DNA of 64,000 nt, from contig CAVRVH010000012.1 in the NCBI GenBank assembly GCA_963724665.1, positions 744,001 to 808,000 of the forward strand, read 5' to 3'. Positions 41,819-50,685 of the stretch are shown here, in pieces (position 1 is the first letter of the stretch; each line of letters starts with the position of its first letter). The position numbers and the translations under genes were made by a program. The notes beneath the pieces were generated by a model. The model saw only the letters and a program-made list of their open reading frames with translations. It made no database searches and was not told where the DNA came from. The stretch comes from DASUPK01 sp963724665 (GTDB lineage: Bacteria > Actinomycetota > Thermoleophilia > Solirubrobacterales > 70-9).

Positions 41819-42370
41819 ATGAGAAGGAACAAGGGGATCCTCGCTGCCTGCATCGTTGCGGCGCTCGCCCTTGCGATCACGATCGCTGGAACCGCGACCG
41901 CCGCGCCCGGAGCCTCGAAGGCCGCGAAGAGGTGCAAGAAGAGGCACTCCACCAAGAGGAAGTGCAAGAAGAGGAAGGCGGATGCTCGGCGGTCGCCGGT
42001 CATCCGCGCGACGCTGACCTGGTCGGACGGCGGCGCCGATGACGTGGACATGGACCTGTTCGTCTTCGATGCGGACGGCAATCGCGCCGGAAACGGCTCG
42101 GACACGATCCCGCTCAGTTCGATCACGCCAGACTTCTCAGGACCTGCGGGAAGCGAGACGTTTACGGACAGCCTGTTCTCTCCTCAGGCGGCTCGGGACC
42201 TCAGCTTCGGGGTCTGTTACACGGTCGGCGGCTCGGTCCACACACCGTTCACGATCACCTACGTGACCGCCGACGGCGTCGTTCACGGCGATTCCCAGAA
42301 TCCCGGGAGCAGCTTCCACTACGACTATCCCGGCGGGGCTCCGATCCCCTCGGGCTATTGCCCGCATTGA
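41819..42370 (+). CDS. Secreted Lys/Cys-tract protein, copy 1
   Basis: A 183-residue protein. A signal peptide (MRRNKGILAACIVAALALAI, ending near TATAA) is followed by a basic Lys/Cys tract (KRCKKRHSTKRKCKKRKAD, about 37-55) and one beta-rich domain. That domain has TLTWSDGGADDVDMDLFVFD, an acidic segment that resembles calcium-binding or DUF2135-like domains, then ITYVTADGV and the C-terminal YPGGAPIPSGYCP. A ribosome binding site (AGGGGGAA) precedes ATG 41819. It is the intact paralogue of the next gene. Function is unknown; a wall- or surface-associated role is inferred from the signal and the basic tract. Confidence 0.8.
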   Translation: MRRNKGILAACIVAALALAITIAGTATAAPGASKAAKRCKKRHSTKRKCKKRKADARRSPVIRATLTWSDGGADDVDMDLFVFDADGNRAGNGSDTIPLSSITPDFSGPAGSETFTDSLFSPQAARDLSFGVCYTVGGSVHTPFTITYVTADGVVHGDSQNPGSSFHYDYPGGAPIPSGYCPH

Positions 42371-42464
42371 GTCGCGGGAACTGGCAAGCCGGCAATTTCT
42401 GGGCTAGATCGGCGCGCAGGCCTGGGGTAGGGTCAACGCACGCAACAGAGAGAGGGGTTTCAAG

Positions 42465-43068
42465 ATGCGAATGAACAAGGGGCTCATTGGTTTGGCGCTG
42501 GTCGCAGTCATGGCGCTCATGGTCGCCACGGTAGGGGCGAGCGCCAGCGCTTCCGGCGGCAATGCCGTCGCGGCGAAGAAGAAGTGCAAGAAGAAGAAGG
42601 CGAGCTCAGCCAAGAAGAAGAAGAAGTGCAAGAAGAAGAAGGGCGCCGCGAACACGCCGCTGGTCCGCGCGACGCTCACCTGGAGCAACGGCGGCGCGAC
42701 CCGACGTCGATATGGACCTGTTCGTCGTTCGACGCCAGCGGGCATCAGGCCGGTAACGGAGCGGACACGATCCCGGAGAGCACGATGTCGCCGGACCTGA
42801 CGGGCCCGCAGGGGAGCGAGACGTTCACGGATCTGGCGTTCAACCAGAAGCGGCCGCTGAGCTTCGGCGTCTGCTACACGGGAGTGGAGCTCGGTCCACA
42901 CCGACTACACGATCACCTACGTCACCGCTGACGGTGTGACGCCACACTGAGACCAGGGCCGGCGACGGTCACGGCCTTCCGAGCCTGGGCGATCCAGCCC
43001 ACGTCAACTATCCGGGCGGGGCGCCGATCCCCGACAACTACTGCCCGGGAACCAACCTGGTGCCGTAG
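42465..43068 (+). pseudogene. Secreted Lys/Cys-tract protein, copy 2, frame-disrupted
   Basis: The 5' end is intact: signal peptide (MRMNKGLIGLALVAVMALMV), then a Lys/Cys tract (AAKKKCKKKKASSAKKKKKC and further KKKK) and the start of the same domain as copy 1 (RATLTWSNGGA). From about 42705 the frame changes: DVDMDL, then FDASGHQAGNGADTIPES, then VHTDYTITYVTADGVT, then VNYPGGAPIPDNYCPG follow in different frames, ending at TAG 43066-43068. At least four single-base changes restore a protein colinear with copy 1. GAGAGAGGGG precedes ATG 42465. Either sequencing error or decay. Confidence 0.8.
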
Positions 43069-43102
43069 ACGAGGTTGAACCGGCTCGCGGGCCGGTCGGT
43101 GC

Positions 43103-43342
43103 TTACATGCGGCGGGTCGGGTCGTCGTACCCGCCCCGCCGCTGTGGGTGCTCGTCCCGGTCCTTCGAGTCGCCGCCCTGCTGGACCAGCTCGTAGAGCA
43201 GCGAGAGCGCCAGGCCGGCGCCGCCGGCGATCATCAGGATCAGGCCGACGGTCTGGATGTTGATCACGTCGGAGTTGACGTTGAGCGCGTAGCGCAGGAT
43301 TGCGCCGATCGCGATCAGGAAGATGGCCGTGGCGATGGTCAC
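43103..43342 (-). CDS. DUF6458 family small membrane protein
   Basis: A 79-residue protein with two hydrophobic helices (TIATAIFLIAIGAILRYAL and VGLILMIAGGAGLALSLLYE) and a polar C-terminal tail (SKDRDEHPQRRGGYDDPTRR). The pattern matches short actinobacterial proteins grouped as DUF6458; function unknown. GTG 43342 starts it, with a TATGCT box 8 nt upstream. It lies in the gap between the Lys/Cys protein and the MMPL gene and its own frame is intact. Confidence 0.75.
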   Translation of the reverse strand: MTIATAIFLIAIGAILRYALNVNSDVINIQTVGLILMIAGGAGLALSLLYELVQQGGDSKDRDEHPQRRGGYDDPTRRM

Positions 43343-43389
43343 GATCCGCCAGCATAGCCGCGGCCCTCGCCGCCATCTGCACGCCAGCT

Positions 43390-45547
43390 ACGGCGTAGGA
43401 CGACGAGGGCGCGGCCGCACCGGCTTCCGTGTCGCTCAGGCCGAACCGGTCGTGCAGGCGCCGCAGAGGCTGCGGCGCCCACCAGTTCCAGTCGCCGAGC
43501 AGCTCCATCAGCGAGGGCACGAGCAGAGCCCTGATCAGGCTGGCGTCGATCAGGACCGCCAACGCCGTGCCGACGCCGTTCTCCTTGATGAAGATGATCT
43601 GCGAGGTCGCGAAGGCGCCGATCGCGATGGCGAACAGCAGCGCCGCCGCGGTCACGATCCGGCCCGGTCCGTTCCAGGCCGATCGCCACGGCACTCGGAG
43701 TCGCTCGCGCCATGGTCGCGGGCCTCCTTGATCCGGGAGAGCAGGAAGACGCCGTAGTCGGTCGAGAGGCCGAAGACGACGGCGAACAGCAGGATCGGCA
43801 TCGTCTGCTCGAGCGCACCCTGGCTTCGATAGTCGAGGAGTCCCTCGAGCCGGCCGTCCTGGAAGATGAACACCAGGATCCCGAAGACCGCGCTCAGGTT
43901 GAGGACGTTCATCACCAGCTGCTTGATCGGGAGCACCACCGATCCCGTCATCAGGAAGAGGACGATCAGGGTCGCCACGATCACGATCGCCAGCGCGATA
44001 GGCGCATGGGTCTCGAGGCTGTGCTGCAGGTCGACGAAGTGGGCGGCCGCACCCGCCACAAGCAGTTGCGATCCCGCCGGGCTCGGGCAGGTCACGGATC
44101 TGCTTGACGGCATTGCGGCTCGAGTCGGAGATGTAGCTCTCGGTCGAGTACGCCTGATGACCGCGTCTCCGTTGGCGAGACGCTGAGGCGGCTGGACCTC
44201 TGCGATTCCCTTCACCTGATGCGACGTCGCGCTCGATGGTGTTAAGCGCCGCCGGCGTTGCGTTCTCCACCAGCAGGATGTGCGGGGTGTCGTGGAAGGG
44301 CGGGAACTGCGCCCGCATCACGTTGTCGACCTGCCGCGCGCTCGCGCTCTCGGGCAGGACCTGGGCGTCCACCGAGGTGAACTTGAGCGAGTAGAAGGGG
44401 ATCCCGAGCACGAGCAGGAGCAGGCCGCGGTCACCGTCGCGATCGGGATCGGGCGGCGCATGACGAAGCGCGAGAGCCGGTACCAGAAGCCGGACTCGGT
44501 CTCGGTCGCATCCCGCTCGGCGCGCCGCTGCAGGAATTTCGGCGCCCCAGCGTTGACGCGGTTGCCCAGCAGTGCCAGAACCGCCGGGCAGGACGGTGAG
44601 CGCGATCAGGGAGGCGAGCAGCGCGACGAGCGCGCCGCCGAGTCCCATCGAATAGAGGAAGCGCTGCGGGAAGACCATCAACGAGGCCAGCGCGACGGCG
44701 ACGGTGATCGAGGAGAACAGGACCGTGCGGCCCGCGGTGTTCAGCGTCCGCTTCATCGCCTCGGCGCCCGGGCCCGAATTTCGCGATCTCCTCCCGGTAG
44801 CGGGAGACGACGAAGAGGCTGTAATCGATCGCCAGCCCGAGACCGAGCCCCGTGGTCAGGTTGAGGGCGAAGATCGAGACGGACACGGCCTCGTTCGCGA
44901 GCCGCAGCAAGAAGGAAGGTGCCGACGATCGCCAGCCCGCCGATCAGCAGTGGCAGCAGCGCGGCCACGGCACTGCGGAAGAAGAGCAGCGAGAGCAGGA
45001 AGAGGATCGGGAAGGCGAGCAGCTCGGCCATCCGCAGGTCCTTCTCCACCTGCTTGTTGACCTGCTCCTGGGCGAGCGCGATGCCGCCCACGGAGACACC
45101 TGGCTGACCGTCGAGCTCGGCGGCGATCGCCTTGGCGGCGTCCTGCTGGTCCTTGTCCCCCGTGGGCTTCAGGCTGACGGCGAGATAGGTCGCGTTGCCC
45201 GCTCCAGAGATGAAGTCCGCGCTGTGGGTCTCGAGATAGCCAGTGACGCGCGCCACGTCCGGGTTGGCGTGCAGCTTCTGCTCGACGCTCTTGATCTTCT
45301 GTTGCCCCGCCGGGGAGGTCGGGATGGTGTCCTGGAGGAGCACGATCACGCTCGGGTCGCGATAGCCGTCCTCCTGGAGGCGGTCGGTCGCCTTGACGCT
45401 CTCGGTCGACGGATCGTCTGCGCCGTAGGGCGCGAGCTTGCTGGCGACGCCGCCGCCGAGCGCGCCGGCGATGACGAAGAAGATCGCGGCGAAGATGACG
45501 GTCCGCTTGCCGTGCCTCTGTGCGAGCGATGCGAGTCCGTTGAACAT
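43390..45547 (-). pseudogene. MMPL-family transporter with many frame breaks
   Basis: From ATG 45547 (MFNGLASLAQRHGKRTVIFA) the first 210 residues are a normal MMPL N-terminal half. After that the homologous segments jump between frames: LANEAVSVSIFALNLTTGLG, then MKRTLNTAGRTVLFSSITVA, then FYSLKFTSVDAQVLPESASA, HQVKGIAEVQ, AYSTESYISDSS, VVFGLSTDYGVFLLSRIKEA and FATSQIIFIKENGVGTALAV. About nine changes are needed, near 44910, 44775, 44585, 44430, 44228, 44157, 44073, 43705 and 43670. The 3' end is uncertain. RBS GGGGGAGG precedes the ATG, 3 nt after PadR. If repaired it is a proton-driven exporter controlled with padR. Confidence 0.82.
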
Positions 45548-45549
45548 GA

Positions 45550-46125
45550 CTACCTCCCCCCGGCGACGCCGGCGTGTTGCTTTTCCAGTTCGTCGGCGGC
45601 GCGCTCGAACCACTCGGCCGCCCATTCGTTCATCTCGATGCCGTAGCGCAGGACTGTCAGCGAGCCGGCATCGGGGCTGTGCTCCGGGCCCTCATGCTGG
45701 CCTGCAGCCTCGATCTGCTCCCAAAGCACCCGCAGTTCTGCAGCGCTCTCGGCAGCTTTCGCGGCTCGCTCCCGCGCGATCTCAGGCGCCCGGGCCGGAT
45801 CGATCGACCCGGCGAAGAAGAGCTCCAGCAGGCCCTCGTCGCGGAGCTCGAAGACCTGGGGTGGACCGTCGATCCACTCGCGCGCGGCACGCTTGCCGGC
45901 CGCGGTGAGCTTGAAGGTGGTGCTCTGGCGTGCGCCCCGCGAGGAGTCATCACCGGTGATCAGCCCCTCCTTCTCGAGCTTCTTCAGCTCCGGATAGATC
46001 TGCCCGTAGCTCGCCGCCCAGAAGAAGCGGGCCGAGTTGTCGACCAGCTGCTTGATCTCGTAGCCGGAACGCGGCCTGCCGGCCAGCATTCCCAAAATGA
46101 CCTTGCCTGTGGCGCTCAGTTCCAT
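45550..46125 (-). CDS. PadR family transcriptional regulator
   Basis: A 191-residue regulator. The winged-helix N-domain is ILGMLAGRPRSGYEIKQLVD then FFWAASYGQIYPELKKLEKE and GLITGDDSSRGARQSTTFKL; the C-terminal helix domain (from about 95) is of the Vir_act_alpha_C type used for dimerisation. PadR proteins are usually repressors relieved by phenolics or drugs. Its gene lies between an ABC exporter and an MMPL exporter, with a double GATATATC element just upstream of ATG 46125. Autoregulation and control of the MMPL gene are inferred. Confidence 0.92.
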   Translation of the reverse strand: MELSATGKVILGMLAGRPRSGYEIKQLVDNSARFFWAASYGQIYPELKKLEKEGLITGDDSSRGARQSTTFKLTAAGKRAAREWIDGPPQVFELRDEGLLELFFAGSIDPARAPEIARERAAKAAESAAELRVLWEQIEAAGQHEGPEHSPDAGSLTVLRYGIEMNEWAAEWFERAADELEKQHAGVAGGR

Positions 46126-46135
46126 CGCACCGACA

Positions 46136-46156
46136 GATATATCAATCCGATATATC
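46136..46156. promoter_or_regulatory. Tandem GATATATC elements, candidate PadR operator
   Basis: GATATATC (46136-46143) and GATATATC (46149-46156) are two self-complementary octamers separated by 5 nt. They are AT-rich in a GC-rich context and lie 11 nt upstream of the padR ATG, overlapping its probable -10. Confidence 0.6.
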
Positions 46157-46174
46157 AGCCGTGTGTGATGTTGG

Positions 46175-46976
46175 TCACGCCGCCTCGGCGGCGCGGCCCT
46201 GCGGTTCCCACTTGAACCGCCGCGTGGCGACCCAGATCCCAGCGAGGCCCCAGATGACGAGCGCGGCGGCGTCGCTGCCGGAGAGGCCGATCCCGCTCGG
46301 ATTCTGCGGCGACCGTCGACTGCAGGCCCTGAGCGAGGTGGTAGAGCGGGAACAGCCGCCCGACCTCCTGGAGGAAGCTGGGGAGCGTGTCGATCGCGAT
46401 GAAGATCCCGGAGACGAACGAGAGCATCACCACGGTGAATGCCCCGATCGGCTGCGCGCTGTCCTCGTTCTTGGCGAGCGAGGTCGCGGCGATCCCGAGC
46501 GCGGACAGCGTGGCGGTACCGAGGGCCAGGCAGATGATGAAGCCGGGGACCGTCTGCGCCGGGAGGTGAACGCCGTAGAAGATGATCCCGATCGCGATCA
46601 TGATGCCGCCGACCACGAGGGCGAAGGCGACCGAGCGGAGCACCTGGGAGGTCACGAACGTCCAGACCGGTGCCGGCATGCCCCGCTGGCGCTTGAGCTG
46701 ACCCCGCTCGCGCTGGCTGACGAGCGCCATCAGCGGGGTGCTGAAGCAGGAGAGCGCCAGCGCATAGGCGATCAGACCCGCCGTGAAATAGGCGTGGACG
46801 TTGATCGTGTGGCCGTCGACGGTCGTCGTCTGCGGTCCGCCGTTGGTGAAGAGGGAGTTGAACAGGAGCAGGAAGATGAGAGGGAAGAGCGCCCCGAACA
46901 GCATCGCCCGAGGGGTGCGCAGCGTGGCCAACAGCGCGTACTTCGTCTGGATCAAGACCAGCCGCAGGTCGTTCAT
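46175..46976 (-). CDS. ABC-2 type transporter permease, C-terminal frame break
   Basis: About 265 residues with six helices. The start MNDLRLVLIQTKYALLATLR and the motif QRERGQLKRQRGMPAPVWTF are typical of ABC-2 permeases. After LAQGLQSTVAA (near 46315) the frame changes; the native end, in another frame, is NPSGIGLSGSDAAALVIWGL, then GIWVATRRFKWEPQG, stopping at TGA 46177-46175. The ATG overlaps the ATPase stop as ATGA. It exports an unknown substrate with the upstream ATPase. Confidence 0.82.
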
Positions 46977-47896
46977 CGGCCGTTCTCCTCCTGATCGGAG
47001 GTGACCTCGAGGAAGACGTCCTCGAGGCTGGGTCGCCTGACCTCGAGATCCGGCAGCGTGATTCCCTCGTCCTCCGCCCAGGCGAGCAGCCGGTAGAGGT
47101 CGCGCTGGGGTTCCGTACTGGCGATCGTCGCCAGGTTGCCGGAGATGACGGCCTGGCGGCCGATCGCCTCGGCGGCACGGTCGGCGACGCCGTCGAAGGT
47201 CCGGAACCGGATCATGGTCTCCCGCCCGAGCTGGTCGCCCAGGGTCTCCGGCGCTCCCTCCGCCACGATCTTGCCCTCGCGCAGGATCACGACGCGGTCG
47301 GCGAGGTGCTGCGCTTCCTCCATGTAGTGGGTCGTGAGCACGATCGTCGTGCCCAGGTCCTTCAGTCCCTGGATCATGTTCCAGGCGTCCCGCCGGGCCG
47401 TCGGATCGAAGCCTGTGGTCGGCTCATCCAGGAAGAGCAGCTCGGGGTTCCCGACGATTCCGACGCCGACGTCCAGCCGTCGCTGCTGCCCGCCGGATAG
47501 TGCGCCGACCCGCGCATCCCGCTTGGTGCCGAGACCCACCAGGTCGAGGGTCTCGTCGACCGGGCGGGGATTCGGAAAGAAGCTCGAGTACAGATGCATC
47601 GTCTCGGTGACCGTGAGCAGCGGGTTGAGCTCGCATTCCTGGAGGACCAGGCCGATCCGGGTTCGCCACTCCCGGGTGGCGCGGATCGGATCGATGCCCA
47701 GCACGGAGACCTCTCCGGCCGTCCGCTCCCGGTAGCCCTCGAGGATCTCGATGGTCGTCGTCTTGCCGGCCCCGTTGGGGCCGAGAAAGCCGAACACTTC
47801 GCCCTTCCCGACTTCGAAGTCGATCCCCCTGACCGCCTCGTGCTCGCCGTAGGACTTGTGCAGGCCGGAAACTCGAATCGCAGCATCCTGCGCCAT
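46973..47896 (-). CDS. ABC transporter ATP-binding protein (drug/lipid exporter type)
   Basis: A 307-residue ATPase. Walker A is GPNGAGKTTT, the Q-loop is VLQECELNPLLTV, the signature is LSGGQQRRLDV, Walker B is LLFLDEPTTGFDP, and the H-loop is LTTHYMEEAQHLADRV. The C-terminal region resembles the DrrA/CcmA group, which exports antibiotics or lipids. ATG 47896 (MAQDAAIRVSGLHKSYGEHE) is preferred over an upstream TTG at 47920; a TAAGAT box lies 10 nt upstream. It is coupled to the permease and divergent from lysC. Confidence 0.93.
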   Translation of the reverse strand: MAQDAAIRVSGLHKSYGEHEAVRGIDFEVGKGEVFGFLGPNGAGKTTTIEILEGYRERTAGEVSVLGIDPIRATREWRTRIGLVLQECELNPLLTVTETMHLYSSFFPNPRPVDETLDLVGLGTKRDARVGALSGGQQRRLDVGVGIVGNPELLFLDEPTTGFDPTARRDAWNMIQGLKDLGTTIVLTTHYMEEAQHLADRVVILREGKIVAEGAPETLGDQLGRETMIRFRTFDGVADRAAEAIGRQAVISGNLATIASTEPQRDLYRLLAWAEDEGITLPDLEVRRPSLEDVFLEVTSDQEENGR

Positions 47897-47936
47897 CCGG
47901 CACGCGATCTTAGTGGTCAAGCTCTAAAGCTCGCCT

Positions 47937-49244
47937 ATGCTCGTTTGCTCGATGGCAAGCAAGCAGAAGACAGACGGAATCGTGGTAATGAAGTTCGGCG
48001 GGACCTCGGTCTCCGGGACCGAGGAGCTCAAGCGCGCCGCCAGGCGAATCGTCGCCGCGCGCGAAGCGGGACATCCGGTGGTCGCTGTGCTCTCGGCGCG
48101 GGGCAAGACGACCGACCGCCTGCTCGAGGCCGCGCGCGAGATCTCGCCGCGGCCCGACCCGCGCGAGATGGACATGCTGCTCTCCATCGGCGAGCGGGAG
48201 TCCTGCGCGCTCTGCGCGATGGCCATCAACGACCTCGGTCACCGCGCGATCTCGCTCACGGGCTCGCAGGCCGGGATCGTCACCGACTCCTCGCACACCA
48301 AGGCGAAGATCATCGACGTCCGCGCTGACCGCATCCGCCAGGCGCTCGGGGAGGATTCGATCGTGCTGGTCGCCGGCTTCCAGGGCGTCTCGACCGAGAG
48401 CCGCGACGTGACGACGCTCGGCCGCGGCGGCTCCGACACGACCGCCGTTGCCCTGGCGGCCGCCCTTGGCGGGGAGGTCTGCGAGATCTACACCGACGTC
48501 GCCGGCGTGTTCACTGCCGACCCGCGGATCGTCTCCGACGCCCGCAAGCTCCCGGTCGTGTCCTACGAGGAGATGCTGGAGATGGCGTCCTCCGGGGCCA
48601 AGGTCCTCCAGCTGCGCGCGGTCGAGTACGCGCGCAACCACGACGTGCGGATCCATTGCCGCAGCTCCGCGGATGAGGGCACCGGTACCCTCGTCGTCTC
48701 GGAGCAGGAGACCGTGGAACAGCCTTCCGTAACAGCCGTGACTCACTCGACCGACGAGGCTCGCGTCACGCTCACCGGTGTGCCGGACGAGCCTGGTGTC
48801 GCGGGCCGCATCTTCAGCGCGCTCGCGGACGCCAACATCAATGTCGACATGATCATCCAGAACGAGCCGGTGTCCCACGACGGCGGCGCGGACCTCTCGT
48901 TCACGGTCGAGGCGGATGAGCTCGAGGCTGCCGAGGAGGCGATCCGGATCGAGGACTCCGAGATCGGTATCGAGACCGACCAGAACATGGGCAAGGTTTC
49001 GATCATCGGAGCTGGGATGCGAAGCCATCCCGGCGTCGCCGCCAAGGTCTTTCGCGTTCTCGGCGAAAACAAGATCAACATCGAGATGATCTCCACCTCG
49101 CCGATCAAGATCTCCTGCGTGATCCGCGCCGACCAGGTGCCGCAGGCTGTCGAGGCTCTTCACGACGCGTTCGAGCTGGGAGAGGGCGCGATCCGCAAGG
49201 AAGAGCCGACCGGCACCGAGCACCGCCCGACCGTCAGCGGCTGA
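47937..49244 (+). CDS. lysC: Aspartate kinase
   Basis: A 435-residue aspartokinase, step 1 of the lysine/threonine/methionine pathway: aspartate plus ATP gives aspartyl phosphate. The kinase domain has VMKFGGTSVSG, GERESCALCAMAI, LGRGGSDTTAVALAAALG and the aspartate-binding EIYTDVAGVFTADPRIV; two ACT domains follow (about 280-430), the site of lysine and/or threonine feedback. ATG 47937 has a TAAAGC box exactly 6 nt upstream; ATG 47952 (MASKQKTDGI) is an alternative closer to the usual N-terminus. It is divergent from the ABC exporter and is followed by a surface-protein remnant and asd. Confidence 0.95.
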   Translation: MLVCSMASKQKTDGIVVMKFGGTSVSGTEELKRAARRIVAAREAGHPVVAVLSARGKTTDRLLEAAREISPRPDPREMDMLLSIGERESCALCAMAINDLGHRAISLTGSQAGIVTDSSHTKAKIIDVRADRIRQALGEDSIVLVAGFQGVSTESRDVTTLGRGGSDTTAVALAAALGGEVCEIYTDVAGVFTADPRIVSDARKLPVVSYEEMLEMASSGAKVLQLRAVEYARNHDVRIHCRSSADEGTGTLVVSEQETVEQPSVTAVTHSTDEARVTLTGVPDEPGVAGRIFSALADANINVDMIIQNEPVSHDGGADLSFTVEADELEAAEEAIRIEDSEIGIETDQNMGKVSIIGAGMRSHPGVAAKVFRVLGENKINIEMISTSPIKISCVIRADQVPQAVEALHDAFELGEGAIRKEEPTGTEHRPTVSG

Positions 49245-49599
49245 CACAGCCTCGATCAGCAAGAGTGTGGGTTTTCTGGCGATGCCGCTTCCGGTAGGGA
49301 ACAACGGCGGGGCGACTGCGACGATGGTGCTGGCCCCGACGAGCCCTGTGATCGACCAGGGCACGGCCGCCGACCAGAACGACCTCACCCATGATCAGCG
49401 CGGTCTCACGCGCCCGGCTGTCTTCTCGGGTCTGACCCATCCCTTCGACGGCAGCGACATCGGCGCCGTCGAAGTGCAGCTTGCCTGCGTCGGCCAGGCG
49501 ACCCCGGGCGGGGCCTGTCCGGGACCACCGACACCGACGCCGACCACGCCCTCGACCCCGAAGAAGAAGAAGTGCAAGAAGAAGAAGGCCAAGAAGTAG
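49245..49599 (+). pseudogene. C-terminal remnant of a choice-of-anchor Q surface protein
   Basis: The frame has the end of a Pmp/choice-of-anchor Q beta-helix protein: NNGGATATMVLAPTSPVIDQ, DQRGLTRPAVF and GSDIGAVEVQ, followed by a Thr/Pro linker (GPPTPTPTTPSTP) and the Lys/Cys tail KKKKCKKKKAKK. Intact members have several hundred residues of repeats and a signal peptide before this block; none is present here. GTG 49267 is the only possible start but lies within the conserved block. The piece begins directly after the lysC stop, so it is likely a remnant of a rearrangement. Confidence 0.65.
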
Positions 49600-49614
49600 G
49601 AGCCACTTGATCCG

Positions 49615-49620
49615 TACCCT
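49615..49620 (+). promoter_or_regulatory. -10 box TACCCT for leaderless start of asd
   Basis: TACCCT followed by exactly 6 nt (TTGGGC) and ATG 49627; no ribosome binding site. Confidence 0.45.
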
Positions 49621-49626
49621 TTGGGC

Positions 49627-50685
49627 ATGAGCTCGAAGGGCGAATACCGAGTCGGGGTCGCCGGCGCCACCGGCGCCGTCGGATCGACCATCATCAAGGT
49701 GCTGGCGGAGCGGAAGTTCCCGGCGGCCGAGGTGAGGCCGCTGGCGTCCGCGCGCTCGGCCGGGAGCAAGGTCAAGTTCGCCGGCGGCGAGCTCGAGGTC
49801 CGGGAGATGACCGAGGAGTCGATCCAGGGACTCGACCTGATCCTCTCCTCGGCCGGCGGCAAGGTGAGCTCGGAGTGGGCGCCCAAGTGGATCGAGGCCG
49901 GTGCGGTGGTGGTCGACAACACGAGCTTCTGGCGCATGCACGAGGACGTGCCGCTGGTCGTCGCCGGTGTTAACGACGACGCGGCCGCGGACCACAACGG
50001 CCTGGTCGCCAATCCAAACTGCACGACGATGCAGATGATGGTCGCGCTCAAGCCGATCCTGGATGCCGCTGGGATCGAGCGGCTGATCGTCTCCACCTAT
50101 CAATCTGTCTCCGGCACCGGTCGTAAGGCAATCGAGGAGTTGCGCGCCGAGTCCCAGGCGGTCCTCGATGGGGACAAGATCAGCCCGCCCGAGGTCTATC
50201 CACACCAGGTGGCCTTCAACGTGCTGCCGCAGGTCGAAAACTTCAAGGACGGCGACGACTACACGACCGAGGAGCGCAAGGTGATGGCGGAGACCCGCAA
50301 GATCCTCGGGCTGACCGAGGACGTCGGGATCTCGGCGACCTGCGTCCGCGTGCCCGTGGTCACGGGCCACTCGGAGTCCGTCAACGTCCAGACCGCGAGG
50401 GATCTCTCGCCGGAGGAGTGCCGCGAGCTGCTTTCGGAGTTCCCGGGCCTGGTCGTCCTCGACGACCCCGGCGCGGGCATCTACCCGCTGCCGATCGCTG
50501 CTGCCGGGCGGGACGAGGTCCTTGTCGGGCGGATCCGCCGCGATCCCTCACACGAGCGCTGCCTCAACCTCTGGGTCGTCGGCGACAACCTGCGCAAGGG
50601 TGCGGCGACCAACGCCGTCCAGGTGGCGGAGCTGCTGCACCAGCGGGATCTCGTCCGCGTTCCGGCGGGCGCGAGCCTCAGCTGA
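49627..50685 (+). CDS. asd: Aspartate-semialdehyde dehydrogenase
   Basis: A 352-residue enzyme that reduces aspartyl phosphate to aspartate semialdehyde with NADPH, step 2 of the aspartate pathway. The NADP site is RVGVAGATGAVGSTIIKVL. Cys132 in NPNCTT is the nucleophile. YQSVSGTGRKA and His248 (TGHSESVNV) complete the active site. It follows lysC with only a remnant gene and a probable own promoter between them. Confidence 0.96.
   Translation: MSSKGEYRVGVAGATGAVGSTIIKVLAERKFPAAEVRPLASARSAGSKVKFAGGELEVREMTEESIQGLDLILSSAGGKVSSEWAPKWIEAGAVVVDNTSFWRMHEDVPLVVAGVNDDAAADHNGLVANPNCTTMQMMVALKPILDAAGIERLIVSTYQSVSGTGRKAIEELRAESQAVLDGDKISPPEVYPHQVAFNVLPQVENFKDGDDYTTEERKVMAETRKILGLTEDVGISATCVRVPVVTGHSESVNVQTARDLSPEECRELLSEFPGLVVLDDPGAGIYPLPIAAAGRDEVLVGRIRRDPSHERCLNLWVVGDNLRKGAATNAVQVAELLHQRDLVRVPAGASLS

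Noticed and set aside
46136..46156. CRISPR-like short repeats
   Set aside because: Only two octamers 5 nt apart; too short and too few, and better explained as a regulator site. No CRISPR array was seen anywhere.
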